Source: Saccharomycopsis crataegensis (taxonomy: Eukaryota > Ascomycota > Saccharomycetes > Ascoideales > Saccharomycopsidaceae). From it: a DNA stretch of 64,000 nt. The stretch lies in contig NW_027043820.1 of NCBI RefSeq assembly GCF_037102585.1, positions 1 through 64,000 of the forward strand, written 5' to 3'. Of the stretch, positions 36,228 through 47,340 are shown in pieces. Made by a program: the position numbers and the translations under genes. The notes under the pieces were generated by a model that was not told the origin of the DNA, made no database searches, and saw only the letters and a list, made by a program, of their open reading frames with translations. Numbering within the stretch: the stretch's first letter is position 1; the number at the start of each line of letters is the position of its first letter.

Positions 36228-38867
36228 ATGGAGCAGCAACAGCAATATCAAGAAAACCACGTACGTATATAAAGTGATAGAAAATTCTCAAATCTATATT
36301 TTTTCCACTAACATCTCCATCAGCAACCGCCCACCAGACATCACGAAAATGAAATTGAAAATAATGAAGAACAGACATCTCAGCCTTTCACAATATACCA
36401 AGACCCTCTGCAGTATAGTCTGCAATCACCAATAAAATCATCTATTGAAAGACTTTCCCAAACTCTTAATTTAAGTCAAGGTCACGTCAGACTACGAGCG
36501 AGTCTTCCAATTACCCCGAAAAGTCGACGATCTAGCAAACGATTATCTAGAACTCCTCGGAAAATAAGAAATAGCCCATACGCCAGGCAATCAGTGGCTC
36601 AGAGCACCAATCTGCGTCCTATAACTACCAATGTTGTACGAAGTCGAAGGCGTCAAGCTTCGCCATTCAATGATTTGAAAATTCTCAGTAGAATCATGAC
36701 TAAAGAGAAGAACACCATTAGAAGAAGTAATGAGGGACTTTCACGAAGAAACCTGGGAAATGAGGCTAATTATCCAAATATTGACTCGCCATCAAAACAG
36801 GAACAGCCCAATCGAGCTGCTCTTGTCCCCGACAATAATAATAATAATAATAGCAATAATAATAACAATAATAATAATGATGATACGATGATCACCAAGG
36901 AATCAAGTAGTGATGATCTAAATTATAACCTTAGAGCCGATCGTATCACCAGAACCAAGGAAGCTCATTCGTCGTTGTTGAAGATCATTCATGATACCCA
37001 TGATTCTGCGGAGTTTCAAATTCAAAATGTGGAGGATACCGAGATCGAAACCTCGAGGATTATTGATGAATCAAGGAGAGAAAAATCGGCGTATACCCTG
37101 TCGAGCGATTTATCAAACGATAACTTTGTCGATCCTTTCATCGAAATTGAACTTAATAGAATTACACAAGGAATCAAAGATTCCCAAGAAATGTTTAATG
37201 GTTCGTTTAGATCAAGGTTCAGCGGGTTTTCAGGAATATCTTCCAAAGGTGATCGCCATGAAGATATCAATGAGGCCAAACTACAGGGGACTCCATCTAG
37301 GAAATCCAGAGAGCTTGGATCGCTTAACGATGCCATTTCACCTACTTATAAAAATATCGACTTGACAGATGCCAATATTGGAGAATTTGGGCTCGGGAAA
37401 GATGAATCAAGGACAAGAATTAGCATTGGTGATCCCTCAACACATAATGAAACTTTTGAAATTAAGGATAGAACTATATTATCAGACCATCCACGAACCT
37501 CCCTAGGGACCGATAGTGGTGCAGTTATACAGAGTGATGAAAATTTAGATCTTTTCGATTATGAAAATCCCGAAGAAGTGGGGTTAGATTCTATTGTGCT
37601 AGATACCCATGATGAAAGTGCAGAAGAAGATCAGCAGAAAGATTCTATTGTTTTGGATAACGAGAGTTATGAAGAAGAGCAGCAAAAAGACTCTGTTGTG
37701 TCAGATATCCATGATATTAGTGACTTTAAAATTGAAGATATCTCAAAAATGGAGAACACCAACAAATTCGAAGAGAATCAAGAGGATAATACTCTTAGTC
37801 CTGATTATGCTTACAATGATGGTTTTGATATTATTGAAGATGGTTTAGAACAAGAAGACACAGTGAAAGGTGAAATAGAACAAAGTGAAACAGTTGATAA
37901 CCGGTCGGAGACAATTAACTTACCATTAAATGATGTTGACCCACATCCTGAAAAAGATGATTATTCATTTGACATCCTTGATACTTCTAAGATTTCTCAT
38001 GAAGATGCCCGAAGAAGATTAAGTGAAGCCCTTTCGAGCAATGAACTTTCTGGTTTGATCATTCATGATGATATAGATGATTTTGACGCCTCGATTCCTA
38101 TCAATCAGGACGAATTGGACGTTGATATTTCTATAGGAGAGCCAGAACATGATTTTAGTAATGATGACAGCATATTATTGGCAGGAGGGTTTGCTCGCGA
38201 TGAGTTATTGGTGCACAACCATAATGATTCATTAATAAATGCTACCTTGCAACTTGCTGAATCATCTAATCGCTCTAAAGAAGATCCAAATAAATTGCCA
38301 AGGAAATTCATCAAGAGCATGACAGAGCACTTTTTGAACATGCCATCAAACAGTGGTGATATTTATAATAATAATAGTTTTGACGAAGATTTCCTCCAAC
38401 AATTACATCTTTCTGAACCCAAAACACTGCAAAAAGAACTGACGATCTCCGATGAGATATTGGACTTGATTTGCGATTTCTCTGACACTTTCTTGAATAA
38501 CCAAATTGGGGATCTTCTGGATTTTGCCGATCATGCACAACGCAAAACCATCAATATTAACGATATGATCTTTCTAATCCAGCGCTCCAAAATCTTGGAC
38601 AAAAATAACACTTTATCATCATCATCGCCAAAAGGTACAAAACTAGCAGGTGCTAGATATAACGACAATATTCTAAATTCAATTTTCTCAATTGCCGATG
38701 AGTTTTGTTCACTTGAGAATCTCAATGAAATAGAAACTGATTTGTTTGATGCAAGTAACCTTGGAAAACTCTGGAAATCGCAAGGTGCACAAAAGAAACT
38801 GCAAAAAAAACCAGGAAAAAGGGGTCGACTGGAAAGGAAAAAGAAGAGAAAAGTGAAAATGAAATGA
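36228..38867 (+). CDS. CENP-T/Cnn1-like inner kinetochore protein (spliced)
   Basis: Joining exon 36228-36260 (MEQQQQYQENH) to 36324-38867 gives an 858-residue protein. The intron (36261-36323, 63 nt) has donor GTACGT, branch CACTAAC and acceptor CAG; without it the main frame has no ATG at its start. A histone fold lies at about residues 712-769 (TLQKELTISDEILDL, then DFADHAQRKTININDMIFL), closely matching the CENP-T helix-loop pattern HAGRKTV. Two more helices follow, then a basic tail. CENP-T pairs with CENP-W on centromeric DNA. The N-terminus holds Ser/Thr-Pro sites (LPITPKSRRSSK, RTPRKIRNSP), where Cdk phosphorylation and Ndc80-complex binding would be expected. The middle is acidic, with Asn runs and a repeat SIVLD(T/N)..ESxEEdQQKDS. 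It is much longer than S. cerevisiae Cnn1 (361), so the ortholog call is good but not certain. Confidence 0.8.
36261..36323 (+). other. Intron of the CENP-T-like gene
   Basis: 63 nt, phase 0. Donor GTACGTATAT, branch site CACTAACAT (36307-36315) and acceptor CATCAG ending at 36323. In-frame stops inside it and the absence of an ATG in the downstream frame make splicing necessary. Its size and position close to the start codon are typical of yeast introns. Confidence 0.8.
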
Positions 38868-40542
38868 TATAAAAAACAATTTTTTTTTTTTTTTTTTTTG
38901 CAATGAGCATTTTCATGCTCTAAATTATGGTGGTGACGGTAATGTATTTTTAGGTAATATTCTAATCATGGTGGACTGTTTTTTTTGTGCCATTCTATAA
39001 TGAAGGCAGTGTATATTTTCATGTTATTTTAATAATTGTAATATATTTTTTGTTCAACTATTACGAAAACCAGTAAGACTACCACATTCAAGCCTGTAAG
39101 ATTCTTCTTTGGAACACAATAGACCAAAAAGGTGGTAGTGAATATTGAACACATTTTAAATTCTTGGTAATATTTAACATTTCTTTTCAAAATTAGTCAA
39201 TTTGACTTCTGTTTCGGCCAACAGTTTATTGATTGATGCTTGTGATGTTATTGGAACTAACTCACTGATTACCTTCATCCTATCCACCATTTTCTAGTTT
39301 CTACAGCAATAAATTTTTAGATGGTTATAATATTTAATTATTTAAATTATAAAGATTGCCATCGCCAAAGCAAATAGCATTGCTAAAAAACATAAATATC
39401 TCCCAATAATGACCATCTAATGTTGAGTCAATTCACAACCTCTCAACACAACACACATAAAACACTCAAAACCAAGTGTTTATATATATATATAGAAAAC
39501 CAATGAAAGTTGCACAATTCCTTCTTCCTCTTTCCTTTCAATGGTTGATATTTTATAACTAATTTTTCAATTTTTCAATTTTTCAGTTTTTTTTTTTTCA
39601 ATTTCAGTTTTTTTTTTTTTATAGTTTTGTAATTTTTTTTTTTTTTTTATTTTTAAGTTGGGCATTCAATTTTTTTTTTTAATTTTTCTCTTTTTTTTTT
39701 TAAATCAATTTGGTTTAGCTGGTGATGATAATATTATTTGATGATAATTTGAAGATTTCATGACGGTTCATAACAGAGAGACAATCACTTGATATTTGTC
39801 AGCTTTGCACCTGAATTTTGGAGAAATAGTAATGCCGAAGAGAAAATAGCAAGTGAAACCGACTAATGAAGTTATTTGTTTCCCTCAGATATTGTATTCT
39901 GAATGTAGTAACTTGATGGGGCTGAAGAAGAATCAATGTAGCACCAAATTATCGACATGATGAAATGATTCTCAAGTCTTGCAATATGATAACCAGTTCC
40001 ACCTAACAATGATCGATAAAAAAAAAAAGCAATAATAATAATAATGGAATGAGGAAAAATAATAATAATCAATAAAACAAAACAAACCTTAGACGAAGAA
40101 GTAAAACACAAGACATTAATAATAGAATAGTAAACCTAATAACACAACATGAGCAGCAAGAATTAGAGATAAATAATTGATAAAAAATACATCTGCCAAG
40201 AAGGAAACTTCAAATGTCACAAATACAAATCCAAAATTGATATGAAAAAAAACACCATCAGGCCTTGAATGATCAAGCAAATATAAAGGGAACAATAAAA
40301 AACTTCATGAAATAGGGAAATGGAGTTGGTCGGAAGTAGAAAAAAAATTGGAAATGGATAAAATCAATCATCACGTCGTTCATAAATGGATAGTATTTTT
40401 TTTTTTTTTTTTGTAAGTGTCTTCTATTTTTCTTTTGAGAAAAAAAAAATCTCTATGCTGTTGAAAGCTTTCGTAAGTATTTGTCGAATTCAAAGTAACT
40501 CATCAACCTGGAATATGGATAATCTGATCATAAAACGCACTC
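38868..40542. other. 1.67-kb spacer between convergent genes
   Basis: A run of about 21 T follows the kinetochore gene (38879-38899). T-rich low-complexity DNA with recurrent TTTTTCAATTTTTCAG lies at 39560-39720. A 38-codon ATG ORF (39174-39290, -; MVDRMKVISELVPITSQ at its start) is hydrophilic and helical but too short to support. GAAAAAAAAA/T-run pairs near 40395-40450 lie beyond the DHH1 3' end. No RNA gene is convincing. Confidence 0.4.
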
Positions 40543-41940
40543 TTAATATTGAGGTTGGTGTTGTTGTGGTGGCTGTTGTTGTTGTTGTTGGTGTTGATAG
40601 CCTTGATGGTTATTGTACTGTCTGTTATTATTGTTATAATTACGTCTTTGGTTGCTATAACTTGTGGTGGTATTGGCATTTGGCAATTGTTCGAGGGCAA
40701 ATGGTCTTGGGACAGCTTCATTGTCTTCAGCAACATACAAACTCTTATCAATTGTGGCAGGAATTGGTTGGATTTCAGTACTCAATTCTTGTTCAATCTT
40801 GTACAAGTTGAATCTGTCATTCCAGTTGATCAAGTTGATGGCCAAACCTAAATGACCAAATCTCCCAGATCTACCAATTCTATGCAAATATGTTTCGGCA
40901 GTCTTTGGGAAATCAAAGTTGATGACAACGTTAACCGCTTGAATATCAATACCTCTAGTCAACAAATCGGAACAAACCAAGTTTCTGACTTTACCTTGTC
41001 TAAATTCGTGGAAAACCTTGTTTCTGGCGCTTTGTGGCATTCTGGCATGAGAGAAATAACAAGAGTAACCCAATTCGGTGATCTTCTTAGCCAACAATTC
41101 CACTCTGTTGGTTGAGTTACAGAAAATAATCGATTGGTTGATTTGTAATTTTGAAAATAATGTGTTCAAGCAGTGCAACTTTTGTTTTTCTTCAACAAAA
41201 GCGTAGTATTGTGTGATACCTCTCAAGGTTAATTCATCCATCAAGTTGATTTCGTATGGTTTAGTCAAATGCTTATCCATAAAAGATTTGACAGCCAATG
41301 GGAAAGTGGCAGAAAACAATAACGATTGTCTGTCTTTTGGAAAATACAACAATATTTGTTCGATAATTGTGACAAATTCTCTACTCAACATCTTATCGGC
41401 TTCATCCATGATGAATAATGGGGTTTCCGAAAGATCAGCCAATTTTCTGGAAGCCAAATCCAACACTCTCCCTGGAGTACCAACCAATATGTGAACAGGC
41501 TCTTTCAATCTCATAATATCGTCTCTTAAAGAGGTACCACCAGTGGTGACCATAGCCTCGATCCCCAAATGTTTACCTAAGGTTTTACACACCTGGGAGG
41601 TTTGTAAAGCTAATTCTCTGGTTGGCACCAAGATCAACGCTTGGATCTTGTTCACCTTTGGTTTTATCTTTTGTAAAGTTGGGATAATGAAAGCAGCGGT
41701 TTTACCGGTACCGTTCTTAGCTCTGGCCAATATATCTCTACCGGCAAGCGCCACAGGGATCGCCTCTTCTTGAATTGGTGATGGTTTTTCAAAACCGGCT
41801 TCGAAAATCCCCATCAATAATTCTCTTTTCAAATAAAAATCTTCGAATGTGTTACCTTTGGTATTCAAGACATCCTCTGTTTGAGGTCTAGAATCCTTCT
41901 TTGGTAGATTTAAGGCAGATTTCCATTCACCTTCAGACAT
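40543..41940 (-). CDS. DHH1: DEAD-box RNA helicase Dhh1 (DDX6 family)
   Basis: This 465-residue cytoplasmic ATP-dependent helicase represses translation and promotes decapping in P-bodies with Pat1, Dcp2 and Not1. The near-invariant family N-terminus is present ([20 protein letters not shown]), then the Q motif ([11 protein letters not shown]), motif I AKNGTGKT (75-82), motif Ia PTRELALQ, motif Ib TPGR, DEAD at 179-182, SAT, and in the second RecA domain [25 protein letters not shown] and [10 protein letters not shown]. After residue about 415 comes an Asn/Gln-rich tail ([16 protein letters not shown], then a short poly-Q), as in other yeast Dhh1. CTG is absent from this gene and TTG dominates, as in highly expressed yeast genes. 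Antisense ORFs in the poly-Q part are fortuitous. Confidence 0.97.
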   Translation of the reverse strand: MSEGEWKSALNLPKKDSRPQTEDVLNTKGNTFEDFYLKRELLMGIFEAGFEKPSPIQEEAIPVALAGRDILARAKNGTGKTAAFIIPTLQKIKPKVNKIQALILVPTRELALQTSQVCKTLGKHLGIEAMVTTGGTSLRDDIMRLKEPVHILVGTPGRVLDLASRKLADLSETPLFIMDEADKMLSREFVTIIEQILLYFPKDRQSLLFSATFPLAVKSFMDKHLTKPYEINLMDELTLRGITQYYAFVEEKQKLHCLNTLFSKLQINQSIIFCNSTNRVELLAKKITELGYSCYFSHARMPQSARNKVFHEFRQGKVRNLVCSDLLTRGIDIQAVNVVINFDFPKTAETYLHRIGRSGRFGHLGLAINLINWNDRFNLYKIEQELSTEIQPIPATIDKSLYVAEDNEAVPRPFALEQLPNANTTTSYSNQRRNYNNNNRQYNNHQGYQHQQQQQQPPQQHQPQY

Positions 41941-42579
41941 TTTGGGTTATTATTATATGGACAATAGAAACTTGAATATTCCTTTCTGAGAAAAAGTTTA
42001 TGATAATAAAAATAAAACAGGATACCAAATTTCGGGGTGTATTAAGACAAGTCAGCAATCAACGCGATAAATAGTTCGACTTTCTCTTTAGAAAAAATAA
42101 ACACACACACACACACGCACACTGGAACTTCAAAGATGTAATAATGGCAATTCCACTAAAAACAGGAAAGCTAAATCCAATAAGGTATAAAATTAAAGGG
42201 AAACAATCAAGGTTTTTTTTGTTGTGGTCGAAGTAGTCTAATAGAAACACCTTTCAACTTTTTTTTTCTTTTCTTTGACGACCCAAAATTTTTCGAGATA
42301 AAAAAAAAAAAAAAAAAACCATCGACGGCCGGGTGGCAAATTGCCATCGCCCATCGGTCTGTGACGGATGCGTCCAGATACAGCAAGATGCATTGAAGAG
42401 AATTAAAAATAAACATATAATATAATACAACTAACACTAAAACACATCTAAAACTAACTATCAAAAATATTGTTCTCGTGTAAAATTAGAAACCCCATAC
42501 CCTTTGGAAAAACAAAAAATCAAAAATCAAAATAATCATTAGAAAATATCAAAAAATAGAGTGTAACCTCTCTCCATCA
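41941..42579. other. Spacer between BRF1 3' end and DHH1 start
   Basis: 639 bp holding the DHH1 upstream region. A dinucleotide repeat (AC)8 lies at 42101-42116 and an A run of about 18 at 42301-42318. CCATCGACGGCCGGGTGG (42319-42336) is a small GC-rich island. No gene is seen. Confidence 0.4.
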
Positions 42580-44376
42580 TCAACCATAAAGAATAGTATC
42601 AATAGCATTATAATTCAACTTTGTAGACGCTTGGCGACTTCTCAACATCGTCTTCATACTAGCACTGGTGGCAGCCTTGAAATCACCTTTATCGTTGAGA
42701 TCCATTAATGCACCATTAATAGCCTTGTTCTCAAAGTCACTGCCTCCAAAGATGCCAGAGTTGATATACCCAGCTGCCGACGCCGCAGAAAGTTCTGATT
42801 CACTTTTCGTTTTATTATTTCTTCTTCTTTTGATAGGTCTTCCATGACCAACCAACTCGTCAGCTTCCTGTTTAAGTCTTTTTTGTTCTAACTCGATCAA
42901 GAAGTCACCATTCAAATTGACAAATATCTCTTCCTTTATCTTAGATTCCTCTTCAGACAAAAGACTAGCGGCAATTTCATCATCATCAATGTCAGAAAAG
43001 CTTTCCGCGGTATCAGGGATCTTGGCTAATAACTCGTTGGTCTTTGGTAAATTCGCCACTAAGTTTCTTGGGCGGTTGTTTTCAATCATCGCGAGTTGTT
43101 TATCTTCTTCAGACGCATCTCCATCAATCTCCTGAAGAAGTGCATCAGCCTCTGCCTCCTCTTTTCTATTGATTCCTTCTGCCTCATCATCACTATCAAT
43201 GACAGCTGAAGGAGTACTTTCCCTTGTCTCTGCACCGTCCTTAGTTTGCATTTCACTATTAGCATTATCCTTTTGTGAAGCCTCATCCTTTTCTTCTAAT
43301 ATTTCTTTTTTTCTTAGTCTGTCTCGTTCATTGGTTTCAATTGATTTCTTCGCCTTTTCCAAATCACCGCATAATTTACTAATAGCTTTCTTAATATCTT
43401 CACTTGTACCGGCTGCTTCAGAAGTAATGAACCGTTCGATCAACGTATTACCAAACTCATCGATTTTCTTCTTTTTCTTTGCTTGATCGGTTGGTGCTTC
43501 ATTATGTTTGATAAATACCGGCGGCAAAGTGGATTTAATGGCAGAATTATCAGTATTTCTAAATTGCGTAATTGACATACCACTGGAGTTAGTTTTTTTG
43601 AACTCATTTAATCTTCTTCTAATGGTTTCCTCACCAACATGTGCTAAAGCAATGATCTCATCATGGGTTCTTCTGAAATTATTCATTCTTGCTGCCAACA
43701 ACACGCAAGCCCCGGCAATACCCGCAGGCCTTCTCCCTTCATAAATCCAATCTTGGGACATTCTATGGGCCAATTTCGTGGCGTCTCTGATCACTTTTAC
43801 TTTCTTGTTACCAAATGCCAATCTATCAGAAAAGTGTTGAATGAATAAGCTGGGGTCTGTCAATGGTAATGAAGTAATATTAAGGGCCTTCACCATCTTT
43901 AAAAAAGTGGAACCAATACTGTAAACGCTAAGCTGTAACTTCGAGGAAAAATCCACCAACATGTGATGTGTTTTTTCCTTACGACAAGCAATATATAAGC
44001 ACGCAGCAACAACATTCTGAGACTTTCTACCTTTGACGAAATTGTTGTTTAATGCTAGACTGAACCAATTAGCGGCAGAATCAGCTATTGGGTGCGGGAT
44101 ACGTAACGCACTAGCTAACGCGTTGATTTTCCGTTTGGCGTTCATAATTGTGATATCTCTAGACTTAAGGGAATTGGATCCCGAGGTTTGATCAAGTCTA
44201 ATGTTTTGACCATTAAGTACCGCTCCCCCAGCACTATTTTCGGACCATTGTAAATCGGCAACTAACGAGCTCAGTTCAAGCACCCAACCACAATTAGCGC
44301 ACGAGACGTCCCCGGAAGTCGAGGTATGGGCGGTGATGAACTTGGTTCCTCCGCAACTTTTACACTTTTTTGCCAT
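42580..44376 (-). CDS. BRF1: TFIIIB subunit Brf1 (RNA polymerase III initiation factor)
   Basis: This 598-residue nuclear protein recruits Pol III to tRNA and 5S genes together with TBP and Bdp1. An N-terminal zinc ribbon has C5, C8, C26 and C29 (CKSCGGTKF, then CANCGW). Two cyclin-like repeats follow at about residues 75-265, with GRKSQNVVAACLYIACRKE and RRPAGIAGACVLLAARMNNFRRT, the TFIIB-type core. The C-terminal half is acidic, with homology blocks (GHGRPIKRRRNNKTKSE near 520) that bind TBP and Bdp1 in the yeast protein. The length is the same as that of S. cerevisiae Brf1 (596). ATG 44376 is directly followed by the zinc ribbon. The gene diverges from CPS1 over 287 bp containing a 37-A tract. 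Confidence 0.96.
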   Translation of the reverse strand: MAKKCKSCGGTKFITAHTSTSGDVSCANCGWVLELSSLVADLQWSENSAGGAVLNGQNIRLDQTSGSNSLKSRDITIMNAKRKINALASALRIPHPIADSAANWFSLALNNNFVKGRKSQNVVAACLYIACRKEKTHHMLVDFSSKLQLSVYSIGSTFLKMVKALNITSLPLTDPSLFIQHFSDRLAFGNKKVKVIRDATKLAHRMSQDWIYEGRRPAGIAGACVLLAARMNNFRRTHDEIIALAHVGEETIRRRLNEFKKTNSSGMSITQFRNTDNSAIKSTLPPVFIKHNEAPTDQAKKKKKIDEFGNTLIERFITSEAAGTSEDIKKAISKLCGDLEKAKKSIETNERDRLRKKEILEEKDEASQKDNANSEMQTKDGAETRESTPSAVIDSDDEAEGINRKEEAEADALLQEIDGDASEEDKQLAMIENNRPRNLVANLPKTNELLAKIPDTAESFSDIDDDEIAASLLSEEESKIKEEIFVNLNGDFLIELEQKRLKQEADELVGHGRPIKRRRNNKTKSESELSAASAAGYINSGIFGGSDFENKAINGALMDLNDKGDFKAATSASMKTMLRSRQASTKLNYNAIDTILYG

Positions 44377-44434
44377 GATTGATGAGAAATAGATATGATT
44401 ATGATCTGCCCATCGCCTATAATAATAACAATTT

Positions 44435-44435
<1 letters not shown>

Positions 44436-44472
<37 letters not shown>
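44436..44472. repeat. 37-nt poly(A) tract in the BRF1-CPS1 promoter
   Basis: An uninterrupted run of A on the plus strand, the longest homopolymer in the window, 60 bp upstream of BRF1 and about 190 bp upstream of CPS1. Such dA:dT tracts exclude nucleosomes and are typical of constitutive divergent yeast promoters. The length is likely polymorphic and error-prone in assemblies. Confidence 0.8.
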
Positions 44473-44474
<2 letters not shown>

Positions 44475-44663
44475 TCGCGACTGTGACACGTGAATGTTAA
44501 ATTGCTATGGGCACTTGGAGATGATGGAGGGAAATTTCTTTGGAGGCCGTGTATCTACGATAGATAACGATAAGTGCTTATTACTGTTATTCGCATATCC
44601 TTGAACAACCCTTTTATGGACAACTTCTTTCTCTCCTCAGCACAATTTTCAAGGGCTACAGAT

Positions 44664-46439
44664 ATGGATAAACAGGAATTGCCAACATCTGTGGCGCCTC
44701 CTGGGGGCATCTCAAAACCAACAAGACTAACCCCTATTGTAACTAAAATATTGTCTGCTAGTTGTATTTTAGCCAGCTTGTTTCTTTTCTTTTCCTCCTC
44801 TAAAGTCCATGATTTCAAGTACTCGACCAACTCATTTCCAATCTTTGAATTTGCCGATGACTCGTTATGTCCTGTTAGCACCAAGGTGGTTCCGGAAAAT
44901 TACGACGCGCTTGAAAATACCATCAACACCATTCTTCATGATAAAACTTTTAGAAATGCTTCGGCTGCCAAGTTAGGAGGTGCCGTGAAAATCCCAACTG
45001 AAGTCACCGAAGAGTGGCGCGATATTTATGGTGAACATTTCAAACCATTTGGAGACTTGCACCAATACTTGGCTGACACTTTCCCAAAAGTTCATGCCAA
45101 TTTGAAATTGGATAAGGTTAATACATATGGACTTGTTTACACTTGGGAAGGCTCCGACAGCGACTTGAAACCTATTTTGTTGACGGCACACCAAGATGTT
45201 GTTCCAGTGGAGTGGGCGACAGAAGATAAATGGTCATACCACCCTTATTCTGGATATTATGACGGTGAATTTGTTTGGGGAAGAGGGTCCTCTGACTGTA
45301 AGAACTTGTTGGTTGGGTTATTGGAAACCATGGAATTATTACTCGAAGAAGGTTATCAACCAAATAGAACCCTTGTGTTGGGCTTCGGGTATGATGAAGA
45401 AGCCATGGGTGATTTAGGAGCTGAACAGATTGCAGGGTTCTTGGAAGACAGATACGGTAAAGACTCTTTCTATGCTGTCATTGATGAAGGGAATAGTGGG
45501 TTCTTCAAAACGGAAGATGTTTTTCTTGCCATAATTGCCACTGGTGAAAAAGGATATGTCGATAGCCACATCACTTTGAGAACCCCTGGTGGCCATAGTT
45601 CTGTGCCCCCAGACCATACTTCTATTGGGATCCTTTCTCAATTGGTGAATGAAATCGAAGACACTCCATTCGAGCCAATTTTATCCAACATTAACCCTCA
45701 TTTTGGCTATTTGCAATGCTTTGCCTCACATTCTAATAACATCGACAAGAGTTTGAAATCCAATATTTTGAAAGCTGGTATGGATAGCGAGGCCAATGCC
45801 GCGATCGTCAAGTTCCTTCATGAAGATATTGCTACCAGATACTATATTCAAACTTCGCAGGCCATTGATATCATCCAGGGAGGTATCAAGTCGAATGCCT
45901 TACCGGAATCTGTGACCATCGTTGTGAACTCCCGAATCTCTGTGGATTCCAACGTCGAAGAAACCGTCGATAAGCTCACTACAAACGTTTTAAAAGTGGC
46001 TGAGGAATTCGATTTGGGAGTGGTGGTCGACGAAAAGATTATTAGACCAATCACTGACAATGGGTATTTCAACTACACTGCCACTGCTCCATTGGAAGCG
46101 GCTCCAAGTACTCCATGGAGCGGGGATGTTTGGGATACGTTTACTGGTAGTTTGAGATTTTTTTACGAAGATGTGATGTACTCGGACCAGTTTGATGGTA
46201 AGCCAGTGATCTCCACTCCAGGGATGAGTACTGGGAATACCGATACTAAGAGCTACTGGAACTTGACTTCCAATATTTACAGATACATGCCAGGAGAAAT
46301 GCAAGATGATGCAGAAATGTCTGGAGGAATCCACAGTGTCAATGAAAATGCTTCCATGGAGGCTCATTTGAACGTCATTGCGTTTTATTATCTTTATTTG
46401 AGAAATATCGATGTTTCCACCCATTTCGATAAACAGTGA
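44664..46439 (+). CDS. CPS1: Vacuolar Gly-Xaa carboxypeptidase S (M20 peptidase)
   Basis: This 591-residue zinc metallopeptidase (from ATG 44664) releases C-terminal residues from peptides in the vacuole and supports growth on peptides as nitrogen source. It is a type II membrane protein: a short cytosolic N-terminus is followed by a hydrophobic segment (ASCILASLFLFF), where Cps1 is normally ubiquitinated and sorted through the multivesicular body. M20 motifs are LLTAHQDVVPV (H176, D178), WGRGSSDCKN (D211) and GYDEEAMGDLG (catalytic Glu and ligand at about 245-246), with a late histidine in SGGIHSVNENA. An in-frame ATG at 44616 would add 16 residues; 44664 fits yeast Cps1 (576) better. Asn-linked glycosylation sites are frequent in the lumenal part. 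LTP1 follows on the same strand after 242 bp. Confidence 0.93.
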   Translation: MDKQELPTSVAPPGGISKPTRLTPIVTKILSASCILASLFLFFSSSKVHDFKYSTNSFPIFEFADDSLCPVSTKVVPENYDALENTINTILHDKTFRNASAAKLGGAVKIPTEVTEEWRDIYGEHFKPFGDLHQYLADTFPKVHANLKLDKVNTYGLVYTWEGSDSDLKPILLTAHQDVVPVEWATEDKWSYHPYSGYYDGEFVWGRGSSDCKNLLVGLLETMELLLEEGYQPNRTLVLGFGYDEEAMGDLGAEQIAGFLEDRYGKDSFYAVIDEGNSGFFKTEDVFLAIIATGEKGYVDSHITLRTPGGHSSVPPDHTSIGILSQLVNEIEDTPFEPILSNINPHFGYLQCFASHSNNIDKSLKSNILKAGMDSEANAAIVKFLHEDIATRYYIQTSQAIDIIQGGIKSNALPESVTIVVNSRISVDSNVEETVDKLTTNVLKVAEEFDLGVVVDEKIIRPITDNGYFNYTATAPLEAAPSTPWSGDVWDTFTGSLRFFYEDVMYSDQFDGKPVISTPGMSTGNTDTKSYWNLTSNIYRYMPGEMQDDAEMSGGIHSVNENASMEAHLNVIAFYYLYLRNIDVSTHFDKQ

Positions 46440-46681
46440 GGAGAGTAATTATGAAAAATTTAGTTAATTTTTAGGTATCTTGATATGTTCAAAGTGTACT
46501 GTAACTTTTGATAGAGTGAACAATATAGATTTCATCTGAAAAGAGGGTGTTGCACCGCCGTAGAATTTTTTTTTTTTTTTTTTTTCTTTTCTTTACATTA
46601 TTTTTGAGATGCGCGAGAAGTGTTACATTATGTGATGATGATAACCCCATCTCTGGAGAAAACCTCACTCATCCAATTACC

Positions 46682-47185
46682 ATGAGCGTCGCAGAAGAAG
46701 AGAAACAACTTTCTGTTGCATTTGTGTGCAGCGGGAACATTTGTAGGTCGACCATGGCTGAAGGGGTGTTTACCCATATGGTTAAACAACGAGGACTTGC
46801 TGATCATTTCCCCAAGATTGATTCATTTGGCACCAACCGTTACCATACTGGAGACTCTCCAGACCATCGGACCACCAAGGTATTGAAGAAGAACAAGATT
46901 TCATATAGCCACCGGGCGCAAACCATCAAGAAGACCGATTTTGCCTGTTTTGATTACTTGTTCGGCATGGATGGTTACCACGTTAGTAGTTTGAATAGAA
47001 TGAAACCAAAGGACAGTGATTGTAAAGTCATGCTCTTTGGGCAATACAACGATAGATCGATCACCGGGCTCGATGATGAAGTCAGAGACCCGTGGTACGA
47101 TTCTGATGATGAAGGTTTTGAGGAGTGTTATAAACAAGTCACCTATTTCTCAAAGAAGTTTCTTGACGAACAGTTTGGGGCTTGA
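46682..47185 (+). CDS. LTP1: Low-molecular-weight protein tyrosine phosphatase
   Basis: This 167-residue cytosolic phosphatase has the P-loop C16-S-G-N-I-C-R22-S (CX5R), near the N-terminus as in all LMW-PTPs. The usual consensus is C-(L/F)-G-N-I-C-R-S, so Ser at position 17 is a mild deviation. The general-acid Asp lies in EVRDPWYDSDDEGFEECY, the DPWY signature followed by the conserved acidic helix. FGMDGYHVSSLNRM and LFGQYN complete the fold. I use ATG 46682; the open frame to the left contains only a T-run-encoded Phe stretch and no ATG. The length agrees with S. cerevisiae Ltp1 (161). A run of about 18 T at 46566-46583 sits in its promoter. Physiological substrates are not known. Confidence 0.95.
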   Translation: MSVAEEEKQLSVAFVCSGNICRSTMAEGVFTHMVKQRGLADHFPKIDSFGTNRYHTGDSPDHRTTKVLKKNKISYSHRAQTIKKTDFACFDYLFGMDGYHVSSLNRMKPKDSDCKVMLFGQYNDRSITGLDDEVRDPWYDSDDEGFEECYKQVTYFSKKFLDEQFGA

Positions 47186-47340
47186 AATTTGGTTTATTTT
47201 CTACAATAATTGTTTTCTATATTGTTGATTTTTTCCAATAGATGTACAATTGATTCTAATTATGAATATTACGAGTTTTATTTTGGTTTTTTTTTTGCTG
47301 CTAATTATCACATTGTAGAAATCGTTTTATTCAAATAAAA

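Noticed and set aside
39721-39815. Possible C/D-box snoRNA (GTGATGA ... CTGA)
   Set aside because: No terminal stem flanks the boxes and the spacing is loose. AT-rich DNA produces such pairs by chance.
40386-40851. ORFs of up to 141 codons on the plus strand at the DHH1 3' end
   Set aside because: They are the complement of the poly-Gln/Asn tail of DHH1 and encode Val/Leu runs.
46547-46681. N-terminal extension of LTP1 with a Phe-rich, signal-like stretch
   Set aside because: It has no ATG and is the translation of the promoter T tract. ATG 46682 places the CX5R loop at the normal position.
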